Shown: positions 9,114 through 18,725 of the stretch, piece by piece
Numbering within the stretch: position 1 is the stretch's first letter
How the letters are laid out: every line of letters begins with the position of its first letter
Source: Cocleimonas sp.
GTDB lineage: Bacteria > Pseudomonadota > Gammaproteobacteria > Thiotrichales > Thiotrichaceae
Length of the DNA stretch: 64,000 bases
Direction: 5' to 3'
Assembly (NCBI GenBank): GCA_021647365.1
Contig: JAKIUW010000016.1
Location: 13,767 to 77,766, forward strand
Notes under the pieces: generated by a model
Told to the model about the DNA's origin: nothing
Seen by the model: only the letters and a program-made list of their open reading frames with translations
Database searches by the model: none
Program-made: the position numbers and the translations under genes

Positions 9114-10150
9114 TACTGACTCTTGAAAAGCTGGCTGAGCTTACGGAATCAAAAGTTAAAGGGGATGGTAGTTGTCAGCTACAGGGTGTAATGTCCCTAG
9201 AAGAGGCTGGTGAAGGTCAAATAAGCTTTGTTAGTAACCCAAAGTATAAAAAACACCTTGAGGCAAGCAAAGCATCTGCTGTTGTTCTATCGCCAGTACT
9301 GGCAAAGGATTATTCTGGCAATGCATTGATTAATGATGATCCTTATTTAACCTTCGCTAAAACAGTTTCGATCTTCCATACAAAAAAGATACCACTGCCG
9401 TTGATTCATCCAAGTGCTGTTATAGCGGATAGTGCGGTAATAAGTAAACAAGCAACTATTGCTGCTAATGTTGTCATAGAACCTGATGTGGTTATTGAAG
9501 ATGAGGTTATCGTTGGAGCGGGTAGTTTCATCGGTGAACGCTCCGTACTCAAAAAGAATGTTCAGTTGTATCCCAATGTAACGCTTAATTCGGACACAAA
9601 AGTAGGAAAAAATTCAATCATTCATTCTGGTGCCGTCATTGGAGCCGATGGTTTTGGTTTTGCCCCTCAAAAAGATAAAAGTTGGTATAAAATATTACAA
9701 GTGGGTAACGTGATTATTGGTTCAGATGTGGAAATTGGAGCGAATACTACTATAGACCGTGCTGCACTGGGTTCGACCGAAATAGCTAATGGCGTAAAAC
9801 TTGATAACCAAATACAAGTAGGTCATAACGTAAGTATTGGCGAACACACGATTATTGCAGGAGGAGCACTAATTGCGGGTAGTACGCAAATAGGAAAAAC
9901 CTGTCAAATTGGAGGTGCAGCAGCAATAGGTGGACATTTAAAAATAGCTGATAATGTCATTATTTCTGGCAGGGCTATGGTAATAAGCTCAATTAACGAA
10001 GCAGGTGTGTATTCGTCGGGTATTGTAATCGAAGAAAATAAAAAATGGCGACGTAACGCGGCTCGTTTTAGACAATTAGATGAAATGGCAAAAACAATAA
10101 AGCGCTTAGAGAAAAAATTAGAAGAGCGTGAAGAAGGGGGTTTATCTTGA
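9110..10150 (+). CDS. lpxD: UDP-3-O-(3-hydroxyacyl)glucosamine N-acyltransferase
   Basis: Third step of lipid A synthesis, adding the N-linked hydroxyacyl chain. 346 residues: N-terminal uridine-binding domain (about 1-100), then left-handed beta-helix hexapeptide repeats, then a C-terminal helix rich in Lys/Glu. GADGFGFAP and the GHNVSIGEHTIIAGG region with the catalytic His (Q-V-G-H-N) are visible. Translationally coupled to skp and, by a TTGA overlap, to fabZ. Confidence 0.96.
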   Translation: MILTLEKLAELTESKVKGDGSCQLQGVMSLEEAGEGQISFVSNPKYKKHLEASKASAVVLSPVLAKDYSGNALINDDPYLTFAKTVSIFHTKKIPLPLIHPSAVIADSAVISKQATIAANVVIEPDVVIEDEVIVGAGSFIGERSVLKKNVQLYPNVTLNSDTKVGKNSIIHSGAVIGADGFGFAPQKDKSWYKILQVGNVIIGSDVEIGANTTIDRAALGSTEIANGVKLDNQIQVGHNVSIGEHTIIAGGALIAGSTQIGKTCQIGGAAAIGGHLKIADNVIISGRAMVISSINEAGVYSSGIVIEENKKWRRNAARFRQLDEMAKTIKRLEKKLEEREEGGLS

Positions 10151-10611
10151 GTGAAAATACGAAAGAAACTTTAATGGATGTAACTGAGATAAGGCGTTTT
10201 CTAGAGCATAGATACCCTTTTGCTCTTGTTGATAGAGTGACTCAACTTGAAGCAGGAAAAACCATAAAGGCTCTTAAAAACGTCACAATTAATGAGCCTT
10301 TTTTCAATGGGCATTTTCCTCATAAACCTATAATGCCAGGTGTTTTAATTATTGAAGCTCTGGCGCAAGCAACAGGTTTGTTGGGTTTTAAAACCATGAG
10401 TGATATACCTCAAGACGATTTGCTCTATGTGTTGGTTGGTCTTGATAAGGTTAAATTTAAGAAGCAGGTTATTCCTGGCGATCAGCTAGAGCTACGCGCT
10501 GAGATAATCCGCCATAAAGGGAAGTTGTGGATATTTAAAGCAGAAGCTCGTGTTGATGGTGCTGTTGTAGTATCAGCAGAAATTAAATGCGCAACAACAA
10601 AAGTAGATTAA
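10147..10611 (+). CDS. fabZ: 3-hydroxyacyl-ACP dehydratase FabZ
   Basis: Hot-dog fold dehydratase of fatty-acid elongation. 154 residues from a TTG start at 10147 that overlaps the lpxD stop; GAAGGGGG lies about 7 bases upstream and supports it. An internal ATG at 10174 would give 145 residues and has only a weak AAAGAAA upstream. The catalytic His is H56 in NGHFPHKPIMPG, with Glu70 in LIIEALAQA. It shares its substrate pool (3-hydroxyacyl-ACP) with LpxA/LpxD. Confidence 0.95.
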   Translation: MSENTKETLMDVTEIRRFLEHRYPFALVDRVTQLEAGKTIKALKNVTINEPFFNGHFPHKPIMPGVLIIEALAQATGLLGFKTMSDIPQDDLLYVLVGLDKVKFKKQVIPGDQLELRAEIIRHKGKLWIFKAEARVDGAVVVSAEIKCATTKVD

Positions 10612-10624
10612 GGGTCAAAGGTCA

Positions 10625-11410
10625 ATGAGTAAAATACACCCAACCGCCATTATCGATTCAAAAGCAGAGCTTGCTGATGATGTAGAAGTATCTCCTTATG
10701 CCATTATTGGTGCAGGCGTTAAAATTGATAGTGGTACATGGGTTGGTCCGCACACGGTTATCGAAGGTCCAACAACCATAGGTAAAGAAAATCGTATTTT
10801 TCAGTTTGCATCGGTAGGTGCAGAGCCTCAAGATAAAAAGTATAAAAAAGGCGAACAGACAACTTTAAGTATTGGCGATCGAAATGTCATTCGTGAAAGT
10901 GTCACCATCAACCGCGGCACATCTCAAGATATTGGTAAGACAGTCATTGGTGATGATAACTGGATTATGGCTTACGTCCATATTGCTCACGATTGTATCG
11001 TTGGGAATAACACGATATTTGCCAATAATGCGACCCTTGCAGGGCATGTAACGATTCATGACTATGCTATTTTGGGTGGTTTTACATTAGTGCATCAATT
11101 TTGTCACATAGGTGAATACGCTTTCACAGGTATGGGCACGCAGTTGGGTAAGGATTTGCCTCCTTTTGTGATGGCATTTGGTGCGCCAGGAATCCCACGC
11201 GGTATTAATAATGAAGGCTTAAAACGCCATGGTTTTGATGATGACGTGCGTAAGAAAATAAAAAATGCTTATCGTACTTTATACCGTAAAGATCTGCCAT
11301 TTAAAGAAGCGATAGCGCAACTTCAAGAGCAATCTTCATCTGATCGTTCCATCAAACAGATGGCAGACTTCTGCGAAAGAAGCCAGAACGGTCGTGGCAT
11401 CATCCGTTAG
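10625..11410 (+). CDS. lpxA: UDP-N-acetylglucosamine acyltransferase
   Basis: First step of lipid A synthesis: transfers 3-hydroxyacyl from ACP to UDP-GlcNAc. 261 residues, left-handed beta-helix of hexapeptide repeats then a helical C-terminal domain. The catalytic His lies in YVHIAHDCIVGNN; the GGFTLVHQFCHIGE turn is also characteristic. Fourteen bases after fabZ and 15 before lpxB, so part of one operon. Confidence 0.96.
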   Translation: MSKIHPTAIIDSKAELADDVEVSPYAIIGAGVKIDSGTWVGPHTVIEGPTTIGKENRIFQFASVGAEPQDKKYKKGEQTTLSIGDRNVIRESVTINRGTSQDIGKTVIGDDNWIMAYVHIAHDCIVGNNTIFANNATLAGHVTIHDYAILGGFTLVHQFCHIGEYAFTGMGTQLGKDLPPFVMAFGAPGIPRGINNEGLKRHGFDDDVRKKIKNAYRTLYRKDLPFKEAIAQLQEQSSSDRSIKQMADFCERSQNGRGIIR

Positions 11411-11425
11411 GTATTATTAAATACT

Positions 11426-12589
11426 ATGCGCATAGCCATCGTAGCAGGGGAAGTATCAGGCGATATCCTTGGTAGTCGTTTAATTAATTCATTGAGAGAG
11501 TTGTATCCTAATGCCACGTTTGAAGGGGTTGCAGGGGATGAGATGCAACAGGCGGGTTGTGTTTCTTTATACTCAATGGAACGGCTTTCTATCATGGGCT
11601 ATGTCGAAGTTCTACCTCGTTTGGTAGAACTTTTGAAAATGCGAAAAGCACTGATTAATCGCTGGAGTCAAAATCCTCCTGATTTATTCATTGGTATTGA
11701 TGCTCCAGACTTTAACCTCAAGCTTGAAAAAAAACTCTTTGATGCTGGAGTAACTGCGGTTCACTATGTCAGCCCATCTGTTTGGGCGTGGAAAGAAGGG
11801 CGTGTTAAAAAAATGAAAAATGCAATGGATTTGATGCTAACACTCTTTCCATTTGAAGTTGATTTCTATAAGAAGCACGCTATTCCAGCGGAGTTTGTTG
11901 GGCATCCTTTGGCAGATGAAATTCCATTGAAGACAAATGTCGAGGAGGCAAGAAAAGCACTTTCATTGCCTGAGGAAGCTTTTATTTTAGCTGTGCTTCC
12001 TGGGAGTAGGGTGGGGGAAATAAATCGCATTGCACCAGACTTTCTGCAAGGATTGAAAGAGTTGCAGCAGCAACACCCTGATTGGTTATTTGTCACGCCC
12101 ATGGTCAATAAAAAGCTAAAAGATGCTTTCGAGGCAATCAAACAAGAAGTGGCTCCGAATGTCCCAATCAACTATATAAAAGGGCAATCCCGCACCGTGA
12201 TGACAGCATCTAATCAGATATTGATGGTGTCTGGTACGGCTGTTTTAGAAGGAATGTTAATAGGTCGTCCAATGGTGGCGGCATATCGTGTTGCTCCGCT
12301 CACGGCGCGTATAATCCGCCTATTTAATATGATAAAGTCAAAATATTATACGTTGCCCAATAATTTAGCAGATGAATATTTAGTACCTGAACTGATACAA
12401 GAAGGTATAACAAAAGAGAACATTGTTAGAGAAGTGGAAAGGCAGTTTATGCAAAGCGAGGAGCAACACAATCACATGCTTGGTCGATTTAATGAAATAC
12501 ATAAACAGCTAAAACAAAATGCGAGTGCGCGAGCAGCAAAAGCTCTTTTTAATTTAATAGAAGCTAAAAAAGCAGAGTCCAAGAAATGA
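11426..12589 (+). CDS. lpxB: Lipid-A-disaccharide synthase
   Basis: GT-B glycosyltransferase (family GT19) joining UDP-diacyl-GlcN and lipid X into the lipid A disaccharide; membrane-peripheral. 387 residues. AGEVSGDILGSRL at the N-terminus, the YVSPSVWAWKEGR segment, LPGSRVGEI and GTAVLEGMLIGRPMV are all family hallmarks. The stop overlaps rnhB by 4 bases. Confidence 0.96.
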   Translation: MRIAIVAGEVSGDILGSRLINSLRELYPNATFEGVAGDEMQQAGCVSLYSMERLSIMGYVEVLPRLVELLKMRKALINRWSQNPPDLFIGIDAPDFNLKLEKKLFDAGVTAVHYVSPSVWAWKEGRVKKMKNAMDLMLTLFPFEVDFYKKHAIPAEFVGHPLADEIPLKTNVEEARKALSLPEEAFILAVLPGSRVGEINRIAPDFLQGLKELQQQHPDWLFVTPMVNKKLKDAFEAIKQEVAPNVPINYIKGQSRTVMTASNQILMVSGTAVLEGMLIGRPMVAAYRVAPLTARIIRLFNMIKSKYYTLPNNLADEYLVPELIQEGITKENIVREVERQFMQSEEQHNHMLGRFNEIHKQLKQNASARAAKALFNLIEAKKAESKK

Positions 12590-13155
12590 GCGTACGATTA
12601 GTTGCAGGTGTTGATGAAGTGGGGCGAGGCCCGCTTGCAGGTGCAGTAGTTGCAGCTGCTGTTATTTTAGACCCAGAGAATTGGATAGAAGGCTTGGCAG
12701 ATTCAAAAGTATTGAGTGAAAAGAAACGTAATGAGCTGGATGTTATTATTAGAGAAAGAGCACTGTCGTGGTCACTGGGGCGAGCAGAAGTCGAAGAAAT
12801 TGATGAAATTAATATTCTACAAGCAAGCCTATTGGCAATGAAGCGAGCGGTAGAAGGGCTTTCAGTAGCCCCCGATCATTTGAAAATTGATGGCAATAAG
12901 CCAATAAAAATGAAATTATCGATGGAAACCATTGTCAAAGGTGATTCAAAAGTAGCATCCATTAGCGCTGCCTCAATTATTGCTAAAGTCGCTCGTGATA
13001 AAGAAATGATAGAATTAGACAAGCAACATCCCGAATACGGTTTTGCTTGTCATAAGGGCTACCCGACCAAGATGCACCGAGAAGCATTAATTAAATACGG
13101 TGCGCTTTGTTGTCACCGTAGAAGTTTTAAGCCTGTTAGAGATGTACTCAAATAA
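12586..13155 (+). CDS. rnhB: Ribonuclease HII
   Basis: Removes RNA from RNA-DNA hybrids and single ribonucleotides from DNA. 189 residues, normal length. GVDEVGRGPLAG carries the catalytic Asp10-Glu11 pair; SISAASIIAKVARD and the HPEYGFACHKGYPT motif are intact. ATGA coupling to lpxB. Confidence 0.95.
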   Translation: MSVRLVAGVDEVGRGPLAGAVVAAAVILDPENWIEGLADSKVLSEKKRNELDVIIRERALSWSLGRAEVEEIDEINILQASLLAMKRAVEGLSVAPDHLKIDGNKPIKMKLSMETIVKGDSKVASISAASIIAKVARDKEMIELDKQHPEYGFACHKGYPTKMHREALIKYGALCCHRRSFKPVRDVLK

Positions 13156-13171
13156 AAGTGAGAATAATACT

Positions 13172-13822
13172 ATGTCAAAACCAAAGCTAATCAGTTTTAA
13201 ACTTTGCCCCTATGTTCAACGCAGTGTCATATTACTCAAAGAAAAAGGTGTGGATTATGATATTGAATACATCGATGTTTATGATCCACCAGAATGGTTT
13301 TTAGCCTTATCTCCTACGGGTAAGGTACCCATTCTTCAGGTGGAAGATACCGTTTTATTTGAGTCTGCCGTAATTGGCGAATATTTAGATGAAGTCTATA
13401 CTCCACCACTTCATCCATCAGACCCTATCAAAAAAGCCCAAAATAGAGCTTGGATGGAGTTTACCTCACCCATGTATATGGGTACGTTTAATTTAATGAT
13501 GGCGACGGATAAAGAAGCCGTCGATAAAGTCATTGAAGAATTTAATAAAAACCTTGCAGGTTTAGACAAGGCAATGGAAAATACGCCTTGGTTTAATGGA
13601 GCAGATTTTTCGATGGTAGATATTTCTGCCGCTCCATTGTTTGTGCGCTTAGCATTTTATAAAAACCACTGTGATCTTGATTTGCTTAAAGCATTTCCAA
13701 ATCTTATAAAGTGGTCAGATGGCTTGCTAGCGCGTCAAAGTGTTATTGAATCCACCGTTGATGGCTTTGATGACATGTTATTATCGCGAATGAAACAAAT
13801 AGGTAGCTACGTTAGAAAATAA
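13172..13822 (+). CDS. Glutathione S-transferase family protein
   Basis: 216 residues from the ATG at 13172; a longer frame from 13100 would overlap rnhB and adds no conserved sequence. Thioredoxin-like N-domain with LCPYVQRS (Cys12 in the position of omega-class GSTs), cis-Pro region GKVPILQV and ESAVIGEYLDE, then an all-helical C-domain. Such proteins have glutathione-dependent thiol transferase or dehydroascorbate-type activity. SspA is the main alternative, but SspA proteins lack the CPY motif. Sits between rnhB and dnaE. Confidence 0.8.
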   Translation: MSKPKLISFKLCPYVQRSVILLKEKGVDYDIEYIDVYDPPEWFLALSPTGKVPILQVEDTVLFESAVIGEYLDEVYTPPLHPSDPIKKAQNRAWMEFTSPMYMGTFNLMMATDKEAVDKVIEEFNKNLAGLDKAMENTPWFNGADFSMVDISAAPLFVRLAFYKNHCDLDLLKAFPNLIKWSDGLLARQSVIESTVDGFDDMLLSRMKQIGSYVRK

Positions 13823-13843
13823 AATAATGTAGTTCAATAATTT

Positions 13844-14122
13844 ATGATTTCAAAATTAAGAAGAACGTTCACGTCCATTCTTCCTGTGGATGCCGGGCGT
13901 AGTGGTCATTGTAATGGTTGTGGTGCTTGTTGTGAATTACCCACGCGCTGCACTTTTTTGAAAACGGATTCCGAAGGCAAATCTACTTGTTCAATATACA
14001 AGTTCAGACCCCCAAACTGCCGTAAGTTTCCACGAAGCCAAGCCCAGCTTGATAGTGTGATTGAGACTTGTAGTTTCTCATTTGAGAAAGACCTGTCAGG
14101 TGAAACAATTAAGCTACGCTAA
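13844..14122 (+). CDS. YkgJ-like CxxCxxCC cysteine-cluster protein
   Basis: Small protein of 92 residues with CNGCGACC (Cys23, 26, 29, 30), then Cys36, Cys49 and Cys59, the pattern of the putative zinc/iron-chelating YkgJ/UPF0153 family. Function in the family is not firmly established; metal binding is expected. It follows the GST gene by 21 bases and is followed by a repeat arm. Confidence 0.75.
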   Translation: MISKLRRTFTSILPVDAGRSGHCNGCGACCELPTRCTFLKTDSEGKSTCSIYKFRPPNCRKFPRSQAQLDSVIETCSFSFEKDLSGETIKLR

Positions 14123-14141
14123 AAAGAAGAGACTGTTAAAG

Positions 14142-14172
14142 CATCATGTAAAAGTGGGGGGGGGTGTGCTTT
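14142..14172 (+). repeat. Dispersed G-tract repeat, single arm with nine G
   Basis: CATCATGTAAAAGT, nine G, TGTGCTTT. This has the longest G-tract in the window; the other clear copies mostly have six or seven. It lies about 45 bases upstream of the dnaE start. Confidence 0.85.
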
Positions 14173-14215
14173 ACAAGTTATATTTATCCCTAAAAACCAT
14201 GAGTAACTTCTCGAC

Positions 14216-17200
14216 ATGAGCTTCGTCCACCTTCGCCTACATACCGAATACTCGCTAGTCGATAGCACTATTCGCATCAAGCAGCTCATGCCTGCGGTAG
14301 AAGAAGGTGGCATGCCTGCGGTCGCCATGACCGATCAGAATAATCTTTTCGCAATGGTGAAGTTTTATCGTGCGGCGCGGACGCAAGGCTTAAAGCCAAT
14401 CTTTGGGGTGGATGTTTTACTCGAAGATGAAGAAGACGATACACTGCTCTACCACATGATTTTGCTTTGCCAGAACAATGTGGGCTATCACAATATCACC
14501 AAGTTGATTTCACTCGCCTTTATGGAAGGGCAAAAACTAGGCGTGCCACGCGTGACGCGCAGTTGGATTGCCGAACATAGCGAAGGTGTTATTGCGCTTT
14601 CAGGTGCGCGAGATGGTGATGTGGGTTATTCATTGTTGGCAGGTAATCATGAGCAAGCCAAAACGCGCTTGCAAGAATGGCAAAAGATATTTCCTGATTG
14701 TTACTATCTTGAACTTCAACGTACAGGTAGAGAAAATGAAGATGAGTACTTTCATGCGGCAATAAAATTAGCCGAAGAAACAGGCACACCTGTTGTCGCG
14801 ACCAACGATGCTCGCTTTTTAACTGCGCCAGATTTTGAAGCACATGAAGCACGCGTTTGTATTCACGATGGGTTTACCTTGGATGACGCGCGTCGCCCAA
14901 AGCTATACAGTGAGCAACAATATCTGCGTAGCGCCGATGAAATGATCGAGCTATTCAGCGATATTCCAGAGGCGATTGAAAACACCTTAGAAATTGCCAA
15001 ACGATGCACAGTTGAATTAACGCTGGGTAAAAATTATCTACCTGCATTTCCTATTCCTGATGGGATGACCGAAGCGGAATTTTTCAGTGAAGAATCTCGC
15101 AAAGGTATGGAGTTACGCCTCGAAGAGTTATTCGATACAAGTGCAGATGATTTCGCAGAAATTAGAAAACCCTACGATGAGCGTTTGCAAGTTGAGCTAG
15201 ATGTTATCAACGGGATGGGCTTCCCCGGTTACTTTTTAATTGTTGCCGACTTCATTCAATGGTCAAAAGACAATGATATTCCAGTTGGCCCAGGTCGTGG
15301 TTCAGGTGCGGGATCGGTGGTGGCGTATGCACTAAAAATCACCGATATTGACCCACTCAAATATGATCTGCTGTTTGAGCGATTTCTAAACCCTGAACGT
15401 GTTTCCATGCCCGATTTTGATATTGATTTCTGCATGGATAAACGTGATTTAGTTATCGACTATGTGGCGCGCACTTACGGACGTGACAAAGTTTCGCAAA
15501 TTATTACCTACGGTACTATGGCTGCAAAAGCGGTAGTGCGTGATGTTGGACGAATCCTAAACCACCCTTATGGTTTTGTAGATCGTATTGCAAAACTGAT
15601 TCCGTTTGAAATGAAGATGACGCTCACCAAAGCGATGGATCAAGAGCCAGACCTCAAAGAGCTTTATGAGGTGGACGAAGATGTCGCTACGCTGATGGAT
15701 TTGGCGTTAAAGCTCGAAGGCTTGACGCGAAACGTAGGCAAACATGCTGGTGGCGTGTTGATTTCACCCAGCACTTTGGTGGATTTTACGCCACTTTATT
15801 GTGAAGAAGGTGGCGGTAGTATTGTTTCGCAATTTGACAAAGATGATGTAGAAGCTGTTGGCTTAGTAAAGTTCGACTTCTTGGGTTTGCGTAACCTCAC
15901 TATTATCGACTGGGCGGTCAAAGCCATTAATGTTCAGCGCGAGAAAAAGGGCGAAGAGCCAATACGCATTGAAGATATTCCGCTAGATGATGAAAAATCA
16001 TTCGAGTTACTGCAAGCGGCAAAAACAACGGCTGTATTCCAGCTAGAATCACACGGTATGAAGGAGCTTATCAAGCGCCTACATCCCGATGTGTTTGAAG
16101 ATATTATCGCCTTGGTGGCATTGTATCGTCCCGGTCCATTGCAATCGGGCATGGTTGATGACTTTGTGGCGCGTAAAAAGGGTGATCAAAAAGTTACTTT
16201 TATGCATCCTGATTTAGAGCCTATTCTAAAGCCAACTTACGGCGTAATCGTCTACCAAGAACAGGTAATGCAAATTGCTCAGGTGTTGGCGGGTTACTCG
16301 CTCGGTGGCGCGGATATGCTGCGTCGTGCGATGGGTAAAAAGAAGCCAGAGGAAATGGCAAAACAGCGCTCCATCTTTATGGAAGGCTCGGCAAAAAATA
16401 ATGTTGAAGCCAATAACGCGACTGAAATATTCGACCTCATGGAGTTGTTTGCCGAGTACGGTTTTAACAAATCTCACTCTGCCGCTTACGCACTAGTTTC
16501 CTATCAAACCATCTGGCTTAAAGCGCATTACCCCGCAGCGTTTATGGCGGCGGTATTATCGGCAGATATGGATAACACTGATAAGGTTGTGATTTTTGTC
16601 GATGATTGTCAGCAGTTAGATTTAGAGGTTGTACCACCTGATATCAATCGCTCAGAATACAAATTTATCAGCGAGCATGAAGGTAATGTCATCTTCGGAT
16701 TGGGCGCAATTAAAGGCGCAGGTGAAAGCGCAATTGCCGAAATTATTGATGAGCGCAATGCCAATGGTCCGTTTAAATCATTAGCAGAAATGTGCCAGCG
16801 GGTTAAGTCACGAAAAATATCCAAACGTATTCTAGAAACGCTAATCAAAGCGGGCGCGTTTGATAGTTTGGGTCTAAACCGTAATACATTATTTGAAGGT
16901 TTACCTGAAATCGTGCGTATTGCTAATCAGCAACACCGTGACGATGAGATTGGGCAAAATGACTTGTTTGGCGGTTCTGTCGCAGTTACTCAAGATGAAA
17001 AAGTCACGCCTCACTTAGAAGAGTGGGGAGATAAAGAAAAACTTAGATTAGAAAAGCTCGCTATTGGGCTTTACTTAACAGGTCATCCCATCAATGCCTA
17101 CGAAGAAGAAGTGAAGCAGTTAAGATCACGTTCTTTAAAAGAAATGGCAGAAGATAATGGCTTAGTAAAATATCAGAAAAAGCCCATCACTTTAGTCGGT

Positions 17201-17707
17201 TTAGTTTCTGCAATCCGCGTACAAAATACAGATCGTGGCAAGCGCGCATTCGTTACACTAGATGATAAAACGGCTTATTATGAATTGTTTATTTTCAGCA
17301 ATGTATTCGAGCAATTTGAACACGTTATTCAAAAAGAAGAAGTGCTGGTGGTAGAAGGTTCGCTCAATTCAGACTACACCACAGGCGCAGTTCGTTTGCG
17401 TGTAGAAGCGCTACACAATATGGAAAGCGCGCGTAATCAATTCTTGCGACGTTTACAACTCAATATCGATAAAAGCCAAACAGCCAATGGCTTACTGGAT
17501 AAGCTAGACGAACTTCTACCAACGACAATACAAACACCCGATAATCAAACACAAGCAGGACAATGCCCAGTGTTTATCACCTATGAAACAGACGATGAAA
17601 AAGTTGAATTACGCTTAGGCTCAGATGTCAGCGCACCTTTGGGTGATGATGATATAAAGCTACTGAAGAAGGCTTTGGGTGATGATCGGGTTAATCTTAT
17701 TTATTAG
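14216..17707 (+). CDS. dnaE: DNA polymerase III subunit alpha
   Basis: Replicative polymerase. 1163 residues, full length. PHP domain at the N-terminus (HLRLHTEYSLVDS), polymerase core with GPGRGSGAGSVVAY and the catalytic PDFDID at residues 399-404 (Asp400/402/404), helix-hairpin-helix region, and an OB-fold near 1000 (ITLVGLVSAIRV). Its 3' end is 14 bases from the convergent radical SAM gene. Confidence 0.97.
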   Translation: MSFVHLRLHTEYSLVDSTIRIKQLMPAVEEGGMPAVAMTDQNNLFAMVKFYRAARTQGLKPIFGVDVLLEDEEDDTLLYHMILLCQNNVGYHNITKLISLAFMEGQKLGVPRVTRSWIAEHSEGVIALSGARDGDVGYSLLAGNHEQAKTRLQEWQKIFPDCYYLELQRTGRENEDEYFHAAIKLAEETGTPVVATNDARFLTAPDFEAHEARVCIHDGFTLDDARRPKLYSEQQYLRSADEMIELFSDIPEAIENTLEIAKRCTVELTLGKNYLPAFPIPDGMTEAEFFSEESRKGMELRLEELFDTSADDFAEIRKPYDERLQVELDVINGMGFPGYFLIVADFIQWSKDNDIPVGPGRGSGAGSVVAYALKITDIDPLKYDLLFERFLNPERVSMPDFDIDFCMDKRDLVIDYVARTYGRDKVSQIITYGTMAAKAVVRDVGRILNHPYGFVDRIAKLIPFEMKMTLTKAMDQEPDLKELYEVDEDVATLMDLALKLEGLTRNVGKHAGGVLISPSTLVDFTPLYCEEGGGSIVSQFDKDDVEAVGLVKFDFLGLRNLTIIDWAVKAINVQREKKGEEPIRIEDIPLDDEKSFELLQAAKTTAVFQLESHGMKELIKRLHPDVFEDIIALVALYRPGPLQSGMVDDFVARKKGDQKVTFMHPDLEPILKPTYGVIVYQEQVMQIAQVLAGYSLGGADMLRRAMGKKKPEEMAKQRSIFMEGSAKNNVEANNATEIFDLMELFAEYGFNKSHSAAYALVSYQTIWLKAHYPAAFMAAVLSADMDNTDKVVIFVDDCQQLDLEVVPPDINRSEYKFISEHEGNVIFGLGAIKGAGESAIAEIIDERNANGPFKSLAEMCQRVKSRKISKRILETLIKAGAFDSLGLNRNTLFEGLPEIVRIANQQHRDDEIGQNDLFGGSVAVTQDEKVTPHLEEWGDKEKLRLEKLAIGLYLTGHPINAYEEEVKQLRSRSLKEMAEDNGLVKYQKKPITLVGLVSAIRVQNTDRGKRAFVTLDDKTAYYELFIFSNVFEQFEHVIQKEEVLVVEGSLNSDYTTGAVRLRVEALHNMESARNQFLRRLQLNIDKSQTANGLLDKLDELLPTTIQTPDNQTQAGQCPVFITYETDDEKVELRLGSDVSAPLGDDDIKLLKKALGDDRVNLIY

Positions 17708-17721
17708 TGAAATGCTAATTT

Positions 17722-18621
17722 TTAAAAGTTTGCAGACATATGCTGAATATCAGGGTGTGCCTTAAAATGCTCAATGGCATCATCAATCTCTTCAAGCATG
17801 GCTTGTTTATCTTTGCCTAGCACACCTTTCAAAACTAAATGATTAGAAACATGGTCGCTTCTGAAAATAGATTTATCTAAATCAGTATGCTCGATAAATG
17901 TTCGTATTTCTTCGCAAAGTTCAGCAGTGTTTAATGGCGTGAATTCTCCGCCAAAACCCGCTTCGACTTTTTCTTTTCCCTCACTAAAAAATAACACTAA
18001 TGTTGCCAAGTAGTCTGGTTGGGTTTCGTTGACTAGTTTTGCAGAATTGATGGCATGTTGTTTGGAAAATTCTTTGCCACCCATGCCGTTGATAATCATG
18101 ACCGATGATTTGATACCTGCTTCTTTAGCTTTGAGAATAGCATTTTTGGTAGATTCAAATGTTTCACCTTTGTTGATTTTTTTTAGCACCGTATCATCGC
18201 CAGATTCTGCGCCAATGTAGATTAAAGATAAGCCAAGTTCGCGGAGAAGTTTTAATTCATCAAGTGTTTTATTTTTCAGGTTTCTAGGCAAGCAATAAGC
18301 TGAAACACGCGTAACAGTCGGCAAGTATTCTCTAATTGCTTCTAAAATCTCTTTAATGCGACTAAGTGAGAGTGCCATCGCATCACCGTCTCCCAAAAAT
18401 ATCCTTCTTGTTTTTACCAGCTCTTCGCCACAACGTTTAATTTCTTCAATAACTTTATCTTTGGGTTTTGGTGCAAACTTCTTTTGTGGTGCGGTGTACA
18501 TTTCACAAAAGGTGCAGTTATTCCAACTGCAGCCATTGGTGACTTGCAGAATGAGCGAGCGCCCTTCGCTAGGTGGGCGAAAGACGGGTTGGATATATTC
18601 TACGGGTGGTTCAATTAACAT
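17722..18621 (-). CDS. Radical SAM protein, Elp3/MiaB-like domain
   Basis: 299 residues. TNGCSWNNCTFCEMY carries a CX4CX2C cluster (Cys31, 36, 39) for a 4Fe-4S centre, followed by GDGDAMALS (SAM-binding GGE-like position) and IYIGAESGDDTVLKKINKG, characteristic of this radical SAM group. No methyltransferase, B12 or TRAM domain is present, so the substrate cannot be predicted. Divergent from adk, convergent with dnaE. Confidence 0.8.
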   Translation of the reverse strand: MLIEPPVEYIQPVFRPPSEGRSLILQVTNGCSWNNCTFCEMYTAPQKKFAPKPKDKVIEEIKRCGEELVKTRRIFLGDGDAMALSLSRIKEILEAIREYLPTVTRVSAYCLPRNLKNKTLDELKLLRELGLSLIYIGAESGDDTVLKKINKGETFESTKNAILKAKEAGIKSSVMIINGMGGKEFSKQHAINSAKLVNETQPDYLATLVLFFSEGKEKVEAGFGGEFTPLNTAELCEEIRTFIEHTDLDKSIFRSDHVSNHLVLKGVLGKDKQAMLEEIDDAIEHFKAHPDIQHMSANF

Positions 18622-18725
18622 AGGTTGAGGATAGCAACATTCAGAGCTAAGTCATAAATAAAAATGGTAAATGTGGTATAACTAAGCTCCCTTTAATACA
18701 AACAATACAACATGGAGAATAGTGA

